From contig NZ_JAJTTE010000019.1 in NCBI RefSeq assembly GCF_021343995.1, positions 1-64,000 of the forward strand: a stretch of DNA of 64,000 nt. Reading direction: 5' to 3'. The DNA comes from Pseudonocardia terrae. Its GTDB lineage: Bacteria > Actinomycetota > Actinomycetes > Mycobacteriales > Pseudonocardiaceae. The position numbers and the translations under genes were made by a program. Position 1 is the first letter of the stretch. Every line of letters begins with the position of its first letter. This document shows, piece after piece, positions 25,210-32,893 of this stretch. The notes beneath the pieces were generated by a model. The model was not told where the DNA came from. It ran no database searches and saw only the letters and a program-made list of their open reading frames with translations.

Positions 25210-25602
25210 TCAGTGATCGGCAGGAACGTCGTGACCGTGACCGTGCCCGTGCTCCCGGTCGTGGTCGTGTCCCGCCGGCCGGGCGGCGAGCCACCCGGCC
25301 CGTTCGGTGATGTCGCGGTTGCCCAGCGTCCCGTCGGTGACGAGCACGTCCTCGAGCGCCCCCAGCCAGTGGACGTAGTAGCTCCAGATCTCGTCCCCGG
25401 AACGGTCCGCCTCCCACGCCCCGATCCGGGCGATCAGCGCGGCCTGGAAGGCCGGCCAGTCGAAGGCCCCCGCGTCGTGCAGCGCCACGGCCATGCCGAA
25501 GGCCCGTGACTCCCACGGCTCGGCGAAGACGAGCTCGCCGTTCGCCCGCGGCGGCGCCCCCGGCCCGTCGAGCGCCAGCGGCGCGAGCGCACCCGCGCTC
25601 AC
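25210..25602 (-). CDS. Nitrile hydratase accessory protein with His-rich tail
   Basis: The 130-residue protein resembles the N-terminal half of nitrile hydratase beta subunits (LVFAEPWESRAFGMAVALHDAGAFDWPAFQAALIARI, YYVHWLGALEDVLV), as do the cobalt-type activators (NhlE/P14K class). These form a complex with the alpha subunit and swap it, loaded with cobalt, into the mature enzyme. The C-terminus is strikingly metal-binding, with alternating His, Asp and Gly (HDHDREHGHGHGHD). The start overlaps the alpha-subunit stop by 4 bases. It is the last gene of the beta-alpha-accessory operon. Confidence 0.88.
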   Translation of the reverse strand: MSAGALAPLALDGPGAPPRANGELVFAEPWESRAFGMAVALHDAGAFDWPAFQAALIARIGAWEADRSGDEIWSYYVHWLGALEDVLVTDGTLGNRDITERAGWLAARPAGHDHDREHGHGHGHDVPADH

Positions 25603-26213
25603 GGGGCGGCCACCTTCGCGACGCCGACCAGCGCGTCACGGCCGATCAGGGGCACGAGCTCCTCCTCGCTGAGGCCCTCGGTGCCGGCCGGCCGCTCGGG
25701 CAGGACCAGCCACCGCACCTCGCTGCTGGAGTCGCGGACCACGATCTCCACGTCGTCGTCGAGCTCGAGACCCATCTCGGCGAGGACCGTGCGCGGCTCG
25801 CGGACCACCCGGGCCCGGTAGACGGGGTCCTTGTACCAGGAGGGCGGGAGCCCGAGGACGGGCCACGGGTAGCAGGAGCACAGGGTGCACACCACGACGT
25901 TGTGCCGGGTGGGCGTGTTCTCGACGACCACGATGTGCTCGCCGTTCGCCCCGCCGCCCCAGGCGACCTCCTTGATCGCCTCGGTGCCGTTCTTCAGCAG
26001 CCGTGCCTTGTACTCCGGGTCCACCCAGGCCCGCGCGACGACCCTGGCCCCGTTGAGCGGGCCCACATCGGACTCGTACTTGGCGACGAAGCCGTCGATC
26101 ACGTCGGTCTGCACCAGGCCCCGCTCGGTGAGCAGCTGTTCGAGGGCCTCGGTGCGCAGGGCCGGGGACAGCCGCTCGGTGCCGAGATCGGCCGGGTCGT
26201 ACTGGGTGGTCAT
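25599..26213 (-). CDS. nthA: Nitrile hydratase alpha subunit, cobalt type
   Basis: The alpha subunit binds the catalytic metal and hydrates nitriles to amides. The metal loop VCTLCSC is at residues 108-114 (Cys109, Cys112, Ser113, Cys114); Thr110 marks the cobalt class (the iron class has Ser). Further motifs are ARAWVDPEYKARLLKNGTEA, VVENTPTRHNVVVCTL, CYPWPVLGLPPSWYKDPVYRARVV and a SSSEVRWLVLPERPAGT C-terminus. Length (204 residues) is normal. ATG 26213 overlaps the beta-subunit stop. Order beta-alpha-accessory is typical of Co-type enzymes. No cobalt transporter gene is in view. Confidence 0.95.
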   Translation of the reverse strand: MTTQYDPADLGTERLSPALRTEALEQLLTERGLVQTDVIDGFVAKYESDVGPLNGARVVARAWVDPEYKARLLKNGTEAIKEVAWGGGANGEHIVVVENTPTRHNVVVCTLCSCYPWPVLGLPPSWYKDPVYRARVVREPRTVLAEMGLELDDDVEIVVRDSSSEVRWLVLPERPAGTEGLSEEELVPLIGRDALVGVAKVAAP

Positions 26214-26878
26214 GAGGCGGGCTCCAGGTAGCTGTCGTACATCTCGATGGTGAGCTGGAAGGGTTCGGCCTCGGGCCCCCACAGCTCGCGGGAGTCGAAC
26301 CGGACCGAGTAGACGTGCTGGGGGTTCTCGCCCCGGAACAGGGCGTGGGTGTCCGGCAGGAGATGGCCGGGCTGCACCATCTCCACCGTGCCGGTGCGGC
26401 CGCACGCGTAGTCCGGCAGCCTCGTGAACTCCGGCCCGGCCGCGGCCACGGCACGCACGCGGTCCCCGACGCCGAAGCGCGGCGCGTCCTCCACCTCGCG
26501 GAGCGATCCCGCCGCCGTGGGTGCGTAGTCGGGTTTGGACGGCTCGGGCGCCGGTGGCTCCTCCGTCTCCTCCCCCCGCAGTCGCCTGGCGCGGGCGTTG
26601 ACCGCGCCCTCCGCGAGGATGCCGCTCTCGGTGAGCATCAGCTCGGCGGCGTTGAGCCAGCGCCCGTAGTAGCCGTCGTCGAAGTAGGCGGCGGGCCCGA
26701 GCCGGTCGAGGCTGTGTCGGAACGCGTCGAGGTTGCGCCCCGAGATCCGGCCCATGGTGAACGCGGTGAGGGCGAAGGCGCGGCCTTCCCACGGCTCGGC
26801 GAAGACCGGTTCGTCCGCCGGCGGCGGGGCCGCCGCGCCCCAGCCCTCCTGACCTCCGAGGTCGGCGATGCCGCCCAC
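26210..26878 (-). CDS. nthB: Nitrile hydratase beta subunit
   Basis: The 222-residue protein starts GGIADLGGQEGWG, the usual beta-subunit N-terminus. It continues with VFAEPWEGRAFALTAFTMG, YYGRWLNAAELMLTESGIL, the SH3-like barrel FGVGDRVRAV, TRLPDYACGRTGTVEMVQPGHLLPDTHA and YSVRFDSRELWG. GTG 26878 is preceded by GGAGGTGG and gives the canonical N-terminus. It follows allH on the same strand by only 26 bases, so a single transcript allG-allH-nthB-nthA-accessory is likely. Confidence 0.94.
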   Translation of the reverse strand: MGGIADLGGQEGWGAAAPPPADEPVFAEPWEGRAFALTAFTMGRISGRNLDAFRHSLDRLGPAAYFDDGYYGRWLNAAELMLTESGILAEGAVNARARRLRGEETEEPPAPEPSKPDYAPTAAGSLREVEDAPRFGVGDRVRAVAAAGPEFTRLPDYACGRTGTVEMVQPGHLLPDTHALFRGENPQHVYSVRFDSRELWGPEAEPFQLTIEMYDSYLEPAS

Positions 26879-26904
26879 CTGACCACCTCCACATGTCGGA
26901 TGCT

Positions 26905-27639
26905 CTAGCCGACTTCTACTATAGTGAACAGACTGTGGTCCAGGACACCGCCCGGCCGAAGGCGACTGCCCCGGACACCGAGCCGCAGCCCGAGCAGGAG
27001 CGCCTCGCCCGACGAGGCCCCCGTCGCGGCGAGCCGGGCCGCGCTCCCCGGGTCCTCGTGATGACCCACCAGGTGCCCGAGGGCCTCGTGCGCCGGGGCG
27101 ATCGACTCGCCCCGGGCGGCCCAGCCCAGGAACGCGGCGGCGAGGGTCGTCGTGGCGACGGCGGCGACGCAGGCCAGGAGCTCGTCCTCCACCGCAGGTC
27201 CGCCCCGAGCCCGCGCCACGAGGAGGAGTCCCGCGAGGACGTCGTCGCCCGCGGGTGTGAGCCCTGGACCGCGGCCGCCGATCAGCGCCGCGACCTCCCG
27301 GACGTCGGCGGGGCCGACGGCGTCCGACAGGAGCCCGGGCGGAGGGAGCAATGCGGACCGGGTGGGTGCATCCAGGCCCAAGGTCCATCCCGCGCCCCGC
27401 ACCGCTCCGCCGTCGACCGCCACCGCCTGCCCGGGTGACACGGGCGGGAGGCGTGGGGCGCAGCGCAGGTGCAGCGGGCCGGGAGGGGCCGATGGGTCCG
27501 TCACCGCGACGAGTCCACCGTCGATCGCGAGGTAGAACGCCTTGCGATGGACCGAGTGCACCCTCGCGACGCCCGCGCGCCCCAGCAATGACCGCGCCCC
27601 GCGGCCGATGTCGACCGTCCGGAACGCGGAAGGGCTCAT
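26905..27639 (-). CDS. allH: DUF2877 protein, AllH-type oxamate carbamoyltransferase subunit
   Basis: The 244-residue protein matches the DUF2877 family (E. coli YlbF/AllH): VHSVHRKAFYLAIDGGLVAVTDPSAPPGPLHLRC near the start, GRGPGLTPAGDDVLAGLLLVARA in the centre, and a C-terminal ATGASSGEALLLGLRLG. In E. coli AllH is one of three subunits of oxamate carbamoyltransferase. ATG 27639 lies 5 bases after the AllG stop. The end of the gene carries a CTACTATAG-type motif, and nitrile hydratase beta starts 26 bases downstream. Confidence 0.88.
   Translation of the reverse strand: MSPSAFRTVDIGRGARSLLGRAGVARVHSVHRKAFYLAIDGGLVAVTDPSAPPGPLHLRCAPRLPPVSPGQAVAVDGGAVRGAGWTLGLDAPTRSALLPPPGLLSDAVGPADVREVAALIGGRGPGLTPAGDDVLAGLLLVARARGGPAVEDELLACVAAVATTTLAAAFLGWAARGESIAPAHEALGHLVGHHEDPGSAARLAATGASSGEALLLGLRLGVRGSRLRPGGVLDHSLFTIVEVG
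26914..26929. promoter_or_regulatory. CTACTATAG-type site before the nitrile hydratase genes
   Basis: TTCTACTATAGTGAAC contains the 8-base palindrome ACTATAGT and sits in the last codons of allH, about 40 bases upstream of nthB. It shares its core with sites ahead of the carbamate kinase and allG genes. It could be a promoter or operator for nthBA, but part of the match is constrained by coding. Confidence 0.35.
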
Positions 27640-27644
27640 CGGGC

Positions 27645-29051
27645 TCAGCTCCCGAGGCGTTCCCCGAGGGCGCGCAGCGCCGCCGCGAAGCACTCCAGGG
27701 GTGCGGTCGCCACCCCGGCCCCGACCTGCCCGGTTCCCGCGGCGGCGTGGAGGATGCCCGTCGTCACCTTGGGGGTGATGCCGGTCTCGACCACCTTCCG
27801 CACGTCGATCCCGAGCGGGGTGCCCTCGAACTCCAGCGGCGGGAGGGTGAACCGCGAGCTCGTCCCGGCACAGATCGCCCGGAACGAGCGGGTGGCCTCC
27901 GCGGCGCCCGCCATCGTGCCGCCGAGGAAGGCCGCCACCGCTGCCGAACCGCCCGCCGCGGGACCACCCATGCCGGTCAGTTCCAGGACCGCGCTGTCCC
28001 CGACGTCGCGGGCGGCGGTCTCCGGGCCGAAGCCGGAGTAGTAGAGCGCGTCGCCCACGGGTGGCGCCTCGCAGAGGTGCCAGTCGGGGCTCCCGGCCAG
28101 CTTGATCCCGAACGTCGTCCCGTTGCGGGACATCGTGGTGACGATGCTGGAGTACGGCACCTGCTCCGCCCACAGCTGCAGCGACTTGGCGGCGGCCATC
28201 GCGGCGTTGAGGAAGAACAGGTGGTTGCCGGCCAGGTACGACGCGAAGGGCCCGCGTGCCGCCTCGGGAAGCGACGCGAGGTGCGGCAGGACGGCCCGGG
28301 TCAGCAGGTTCGTCGCGGCCTGCGTGCGCATGTGGAGGTCGTCGCCCATCGTGATGCCCTGGGCGGCGAGGGCCAGCAGGTCGATCGGCCCGGATCCCGC
28401 GAGCACGTGCGCCAGGGCGTCCCCCGCGACGTCGGCGAGGAAGCGGAGCCGGGCGATCGCCGCGTCCGTCTCCCGGCCGAACCAGGCGACCTCCCCGGGT
28501 CCTTGGTTGACCGGTGCGTAGGCGCGCGTCCCGCCCTCGCGGTTCTCCACGACGAACACCGGCTGGGACGGTCCGACCGCGCTCGCCATCGGGACCACGG
28601 TGTCGTGGTGGTTCGCGGCGTCGAGCGCGACGTCACCCCGCGCGAGCAGCCCATCGGCCTCCGCGACGTCGACGGCCCAACCCTCCGCGACCACCGCGGC
28701 CCGCATCGACCGGCGCAGCGGGTCGCAGGCCTCCGCGTAGTCGATCGGGGGCCCGCAGTGCAGCAGCGTGCGGCCCGTGTAGCCCGGGACGTCGGCGATC
28801 CGTCCCATCGCGACGAGCTGTGGCACGCCCTCGTCCAGCCGCCGCACGACCTCCCGGTTCGCCTCGTCGACCACCGCGGCGTGCCGTCCGAACAGTGCCG
28901 TCAGCAGGCGGACGGCAGCGGGGTCGCCCCCGGCGGGGATCCGCCAGTCGACCTGCTGGACAGAACCCCCTTGCTCGCGGATCGCCTCGGCGAACATGGG
29001 CAGGCCGACGGTGACGACCTCGACCTGCTCGGGGAGTGCCACACGGGGCAT
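27645..29051 (-). CDS. allG: DUF1116 protein, AllG-type oxamate carbamoyltransferase subunit
   Basis: The 468-residue protein is of the DUF1116 (YlbE/AllG) family: DWRIPAGGDP near the start, LHCGPPIDYAEACDPLRRSMRAAVVAEGW, GMGGPAAGGSAAVAAFLGG, and a C-terminal GIDVRKVVETGITPKVTTGILHA. Together with AllF and AllH it would make the oxamate carbamoyltransferase. ATG 29051 is preceded by GGAGG. It heads the leftward operon, with a palindrome just upstream at 29069-29087. Confidence 0.88.
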   Translation of the reverse strand: MPRVALPEQVEVVTVGLPMFAEAIREQGGSVQQVDWRIPAGGDPAAVRLLTALFGRHAAVVDEANREVVRRLDEGVPQLVAMGRIADVPGYTGRTLLHCGPPIDYAEACDPLRRSMRAAVVAEGWAVDVAEADGLLARGDVALDAANHHDTVVPMASAVGPSQPVFVVENREGGTRAYAPVNQGPGEVAWFGRETDAAIARLRFLADVAGDALAHVLAGSGPIDLLALAAQGITMGDDLHMRTQAATNLLTRAVLPHLASLPEAARGPFASYLAGNHLFFLNAAMAAAKSLQLWAEQVPYSSIVTTMSRNGTTFGIKLAGSPDWHLCEAPPVGDALYYSGFGPETAARDVGDSAVLELTGMGGPAAGGSAAVAAFLGGTMAGAAEATRSFRAICAGTSSRFTLPPLEFEGTPLGIDVRKVVETGITPKVTTGILHAAAGTGQVGAGVATAPLECFAAALRALGERLGS

Positions 29052-29068
29052 CGTCGCCTCCGGTCTGC

Positions 29069-29087
29069 GCTTCTTATAGTAGGAAGC
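29069..29087. promoter_or_regulatory. 19-base near-palindrome upstream of allG
   Basis: GCTTCTTATAGTAGGAAGC has 8-base arms with one mismatch around a 3-base centre and lies 18 bases ahead of the allG start. A partial second copy (ACACTATAGGAG) follows at 29091. Its core is shared with sites at 21404-21418 and 26914-26929. It is the best candidate operator for a regulator common to the nitrogen island. Confidence 0.5.
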
Positions 29088-29172
29088 AATACACTATAGG
29101 AGACGCTCATCGGAAACGAGTCCCTGCCGCGGGGCTCGGGGCCCGCCGGGCCGTGATCCTGTGTGAGGGCTC

Positions 29173-29466
29173 GTGGCCGATCCGGTGTCGTGGTCGTGCC
29201 GACCCGCGTCCGAGGCGACCTACCTCGCCTGGCTCGACTGCCGGGACCCGTGCCGGGATCTCGGCCTCGGCGACGACCCTGCCGCCACCTTCCTCGACCG
29301 CGGGCGCGTCGCCGTCAACTCCGGCCCGACCTTCGCCCCCGGCGGCGCCGGCCACCCCCGCCTCGATCTCGCCACCTCGCCCGACCTGATCACCGAAGCC
29401 GTCCATCGGATGGCCGCCGCGGTGCGGCCGTCGTCGGGTGCCGAACGAGCCTGCGCGACACCGTGA
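29173..29466 (+). pseudogene. C-terminal remnant of a MalY/PatB-type aminotransferase (cystathionine beta-lyase)
   Basis: The 97-codon frame matches only the last 70 or so residues of class I aminotransferases of the MalY/PatB group: ATYLAWLDCRD, LGLGDDPAATFLDRGRVAVNSGPTF, then RLDLATSPDLITEAVHRMAAAV. The PLP-lysine domain and everything N-terminal are missing. A short duplication-like insert (DPCRDLGLGDD) is seen. It ends one base before the stop of the convergent DUF1638 gene. It marks a deletion junction between the nitrogen island and the corrinoid cluster. Confidence 0.75.
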
Positions 29467-29467
29467 T

Positions 29468-30115
29468 TCAGGCGTGCACCAGCTCCCCGACCGCGCGTTC
29501 GAGGAGGAGGTCGCCGACCACGACCTCCTCCAACGGCAGACCGAGGACGCCGGCCGCACGTTGCGCCGCCGCGCGGAGGTTCGCGGTCGGGTGCTGCGCG
29601 AGCCAGACGACGCGCCGGTAGTGGCCGAAGTAGTCGTCGCGCAGCTCCGGGTACCGGTCCAGGCCGAGCTCGACGACGACCGAGCGGTGGAAGGACGCCA
29701 CGAGGTAGTCGGTCACCACGTACGTGCCGGGTTCCGCCTCGAGCACCGCACGCATCCGCGCGGCGCCGGCGAAGACCGAGTAGCAGTCGGTGCCCGGCAA
29801 CCGGCGCACGCCGAGCCGGGCGCACAGGTCGTCGAGCGCGCCGTAGGTGCCGCAGTCCGCGTACCCGACGGCGACCCGCGCGTAGCGCGGCCGCAGCCGC
29901 GACACCTCACGCTCGACCGCGGCGGCGATCCGCTCGGGCCGGTTGTGCAGCAACGGAGGAACCGGGACGACGTCGACGGGCCAGCCGCGACGTCCCGCGA
30001 CGTCGGCGACGTGCCGGGCGATCGCCCCGCAGGCGACCACCGCGACCCGATCCACGACGGGACGGCCCACAACGGACCGGTTCACGACGGCCCGGTTCAC
30101 GGCGGCCAGGTTCAC
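29468..30115 (-). CDS. DUF1638 protein of the corrinoid cluster
   Basis: DUF1638 proteins accompany corrinoid methyltransferase operons; their function is not known. Recognisable parts are VAVVACGAIARHV, VPPLLHNRPERI, RVAVGYADCGTYGALDDLC, LPGTDCYSVFAGA, TYVVTDYLVASFHRSV and a DYFGHYRRVVWLAQ region, rich in Cys and His that could bind metal. The N-terminus is extended by about 20 residues of pentapeptide repeats (VVNRA-like) encoded by a 15-base tandem repeat. GTG codons recur every 15 bases (30115, 30100, 30085, 30070, 30055). GTG 30115 has a GAGGGTGG site; GTG 30055 gives the usual family N-terminus. Confidence 0.8.
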   Translation of the reverse strand: MNLAAVNRAVVNRSVVGRPVVDRVAVVACGAIARHVADVAGRRGWPVDVVPVPPLLHNRPERIAAAVEREVSRLRPRYARVAVGYADCGTYGALDDLCARLGVRRLPGTDCYSVFAGAARMRAVLEAEPGTYVVTDYLVASFHRSVVVELGLDRYPELRDDYFGHYRRVVWLAQHPTANLRAAAQRAAGVLGLPLEEVVVGDLLLERAVGELVHA

Positions 30116-30123
30116 GACGGCGC
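30049..30123. repeat. Five 15-base tandem repeats at the DUF1638 start
   Basis: Five consecutive 15-base units of the form GGTTCACGACGGCCC (30049-30063, 30064-30078, 30079-30093, 30094-30108, 30109-30123), the outer ones degenerate. On the coding strand each unit contains an in-frame GTG, so the repeat duplicates start codons and adds pentapeptides. Copy number could vary by slippage. Confidence 0.75.
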
Positions 30124-30128
30124 CACCC

Positions 30129-32024
30129 TCAGACCGGGAAGGCGAGGCGTTCGACGAACCGGTCGTTGAAGTCGGCGCGGTCGGAGAGCTCGACGTAGTG
30201 CACCTCCTCCAGCAGTGCCTGCGCCGCCGCCCGCTCGCGCACCGACAGCAGCGCCATCTTGGCCCCCTCCCCCGCGACGTTGCCCGCGCTCACGATGCGC
30301 AGCAGCGCGACCTCGGGCACCAGCCCGATCCGCACCGCGGCGGACGGGCCGAGGTAGCTGCCGAAGGATCCGGCCAGCAGCACCTGGGTGACGTCGGTGG
30401 CGGTCAGCCCCTGCTCCTCCAGCAGCAGCTGCCAGCCCGTGGAGATCGCCGCCTTGGCGAACTGCAGCTCGCGGATGTCGCGCTGGGACAGGTACAGCGC
30501 CTCGGCAGGATCACCGTCCGGGTCGTCGTCCCGGAAGTGCAGGACGAAGACCCGCTCCTGGCCGACCTGCCGCAGCCGCGTGGCCAGCCCGGGCGGGACG
30601 CCCGGCGCGTCCGGCGCGACCAGGCGCCCGGAGGCGTCGACGAGCCCGGCCGCCACCATGGCCGCCACGGCGTCGACGAGGCCGGACCCGGCCAGCCCGA
30701 CCGGCTCGACGTCCCCGATGACCTGCAGCACGACGTCGTCGTCGCTGATCTTCACGCCCTCGACCGCGCCGGGCGCGGCCCGCATCCCGCAGCGGATGGC
30801 CGCGCCCTCGAACGCCGGCCCGGCGGGCGCGGCCGTGGCGAGCAGCCGGTCGCCGGTCGCGAGCAGGATCTCGCAGTTCGTGCCGATGTCGATGAAGAGT
30901 CGGATGCGGCGGTCGCGGTCCATCCCGGAGGCGAGTGCCCCCGCGACGATGTCGCCGCCGACGTACGCGCCGAGCGCCGGGAACACGTAGGCCCTGGCCC
31001 GCGCGTGCACCCGCACCCCGAGGTCGGCGGCCGTGAGGTCGTCGAACGAGCGCGAGGCCATCACGAACGGGGCGACCCCCAGCGGCTCGGGGTCCAGCCC
31101 CAGCGCGAGGTGGGTCATGGTGGCGTTGCCCGCCACCGCGATCTCGTAGACCTCGTGGCGCTCGACGCCGCCGTCGGCGCAGACCTCGCCCGCGAGCTGG
31201 TCGAGCCCCTGGTGGGCCAGCGCGGTGAGCCTCTCCAGTGCCGTGGGGTCGGTCATCGTCGCGCTGATCCGGGTGATCACGTCGGCCCCGTGGGACTGCT
31301 GGGGGTTGAGCCGCGACGCGACGGCGACCGGCGTCCCGGTGGCGAGGTCGAGCAGCGTCGCCACGACGGTCGTCGTGCCGAGGTCGAAGGCGATGCCGAA
31401 GAGCCGCCCGGTCGTGTCCCCTGGCTCGACGTCGACGAGCACGTCGTCCACGACGACCGCGGTGACCGTGTGGTCCGCACCGTGGTCGGCAGTGTGGTCG
31501 GTGGTGCGCAACGCCCGGGCCAGGCCCCGGATCGCCGGCAGGTCCACCCGGAGCTCGAGGTCGGGAAGCGCGTCGCGCAGACGCTCGAGGTCGGTCCGCT
31601 GGTCGGCGAGGGTCGGCTCGGGCAGCGTCAGGCAGCGCTTCTGCAGGGCGGGGCGAAGGATCACCTGGCGCCCGACGCCGACGGTGGCCGCCTTCGGCCG
31701 GGTGACCAGCGGCGGCACCTCCACCCGCAGGTCCTGCTCGGCCCGGGCGCGGCAGGCCAGGCGCCAGCCCGCGCGGAGCTCCTCCGGGCCGAACGCGCGC
31801 GGATCCAGCCGGGACACCGTGACGTCGCCCTCGACGACCCGCATCCGGCACTTACGGCACGTGCCGTGGCCTCCGCAGGTGGAGTCGACGGCGATGCCGT
31901 TCCAGCTGGCCGCGTCGAACAGCGTCGCCCCGGCGGGGACCCGCACCTCGCGAGGGCGGGCCCCGTCCGGGTCGAACCGGATGCGGACCCGGTCCGGCGT
32001 GGGCGGCTCGGGGAGGGCGGTCAC
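30129..32024 (-). CDS. RamA-type/DUF4445 reductive activator of corrinoid methyltransferases
   Basis: This ASKHA-type ATPase with a ferredoxin domain reduces accidentally oxidised Co(II) corrinoid to Co(I). The N-terminal plant-type [2Fe-2S] domain has Cys50, Cys56, Cys59 and Cys91. The middle and C-terminal domains hold the ATPase signatures FGIAFDLGTTTVVATLLDL, NPQQSHGADVITRI, VAGNATMTHLALGLDP, FIDIGTNCEIL and VLLAGSFGSYLG. Length is 631 residues. A short TDH/ADH repeat (residues about 166-180) sits in the linker. GTG 32024 follows the methyltransferase stop by two bases. It is essential company for an oxygen-sensitive corrinoid enzyme in an aerobe. Confidence 0.92.
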   Translation of the reverse strand: MTALPEPPTPDRVRIRFDPDGARPREVRVPAGATLFDAASWNGIAVDSTCGGHGTCRKCRMRVVEGDVTVSRLDPRAFGPEELRAGWRLACRARAEQDLRVEVPPLVTRPKAATVGVGRQVILRPALQKRCLTLPEPTLADQRTDLERLRDALPDLELRVDLPAIRGLARALRTTDHTADHGADHTVTAVVVDDVLVDVEPGDTTGRLFGIAFDLGTTTVVATLLDLATGTPVAVASRLNPQQSHGADVITRISATMTDPTALERLTALAHQGLDQLAGEVCADGGVERHEVYEIAVAGNATMTHLALGLDPEPLGVAPFVMASRSFDDLTAADLGVRVHARARAYVFPALGAYVGGDIVAGALASGMDRDRRIRLFIDIGTNCEILLATGDRLLATAAPAGPAFEGAAIRCGMRAAPGAVEGVKISDDDVVLQVIGDVEPVGLAGSGLVDAVAAMVAAGLVDASGRLVAPDAPGVPPGLATRLRQVGQERVFVLHFRDDDPDGDPAEALYLSQRDIRELQFAKAAISTGWQLLLEEQGLTATDVTQVLLAGSFGSYLGPSAAVRIGLVPEVALLRIVSAGNVAGEGAKMALLSVRERAAAQALLEEVHYVELSDRADFNDRFVERLAFPV

Positions 32025-32026
32025 GG

Positions 32027-32893
32027 TCAGGCCGTCTTCCCCGCCGCGGCCGCCGCGCGCGCCCGCGCGATCCAGGCCGCGCCCCAGTCGTCGTTGCCGA
32101 GCAACAGGTCCGCGGCCTTGACCGCCTCGACGATCTGAGGTGCCCGCACGTCCATGATCGCGCTGGTCAGCCCGCAGGACATGGCCATCGGCAGGAACGT
32201 CGCGCCCAGCGCGGGGCGCCCGGGCATCCCGAAGGAGACGTTGGAGGCGCCGAGGGTCATGTTCAGGCCGAGCTCGTCGGAGATCAGCTCGATCGTCCGC
32301 AGCGTCGTGCGGACCAACGTCGTGTCCGCCCCCACCGGCATGGCCAGCGGGTCGACGACGATGTCCTCGACCGGGATGCCGTACTCGCCGACGGCGATGT
32401 CGAGGATCTTGCGGGTGATCTCCAGCCGGCGCTCCGGCTCGTCGGGGATCTCGTCCTCCTCGTTGGGGAGCGCGATCACCGCCGCCCCGTGCCGGGCCAC
32501 GATCGGCAGGATCGCGTCCAGCCGCTCCCGTTCGCCCGTCACGGAGTTCACCAGCGCCTTGCCGTCGTAGGCCGCGAGCCCCGCCTCGAGCGCCTCGACC
32601 ACGGACGAGTCGATGACCAGCGGTAAGTCGGTGAGCCCCTGCACCATCGTGACGGCCTTGGCCAGCAGCTCGGCCTCGTCGGCGAGCGGGACGCCCATGT
32701 TGACGTCCAGCATCGTCGCGTCGCCGGCGACCTGCTGCGCGACGTCGACCTCGATGCGCGAGAGATCGCCCCGGCGCAGCTGCTCGGCGAAGATCTTGCG
32801 GCCGGTCGGGTTGATCCGCTCACCGATGAGGCAGAACGGTCGGTCCGGACCGATGACGACCTCACGGGTCGCCGAGCGCAGAACGGTGTGCAT
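32027..32893 (-). CDS. Methylcorrinoid:tetrahydrofolate methyltransferase (pterin-binding)
   Basis: The 288-residue TIM-barrel protein of the MetH/AcsE/DHPS pterin-binding family would take the methyl group from the corrinoid protein to tetrahydrofolate. Motifs are IGERINPTGRK, LDVNMGVPLADEAELL, PLVIDSSVVEALEAGL, KALVNSVTGE, NEEDEIPDEPERRLEI, VVDPLAMPVGAD and LGASNVSFGMPGR. It overlaps the corrinoid-protein gene by one base and lies in the operon iclR-corrinoid protein-methyltransferase-activator-DUF1638. It resembles MtgA from glycine betaine demethylation. Confidence 0.9.
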   Translation of the reverse strand: MHTVLRSATREVVIGPDRPFCLIGERINPTGRKIFAEQLRRGDLSRIEVDVAQQVAGDATMLDVNMGVPLADEAELLAKAVTMVQGLTDLPLVIDSSVVEALEAGLAAYDGKALVNSVTGERERLDAILPIVARHGAAVIALPNEEDEIPDEPERRLEITRKILDIAVGEYGIPVEDIVVDPLAMPVGADTTLVRTTLRTIELISDELGLNMTLGASNVSFGMPGRPALGATFLPMAMSCGLTSAIMDVRAPQIVEAVKAADLLLGNDDWGAAWIARARAAAAAGKTA

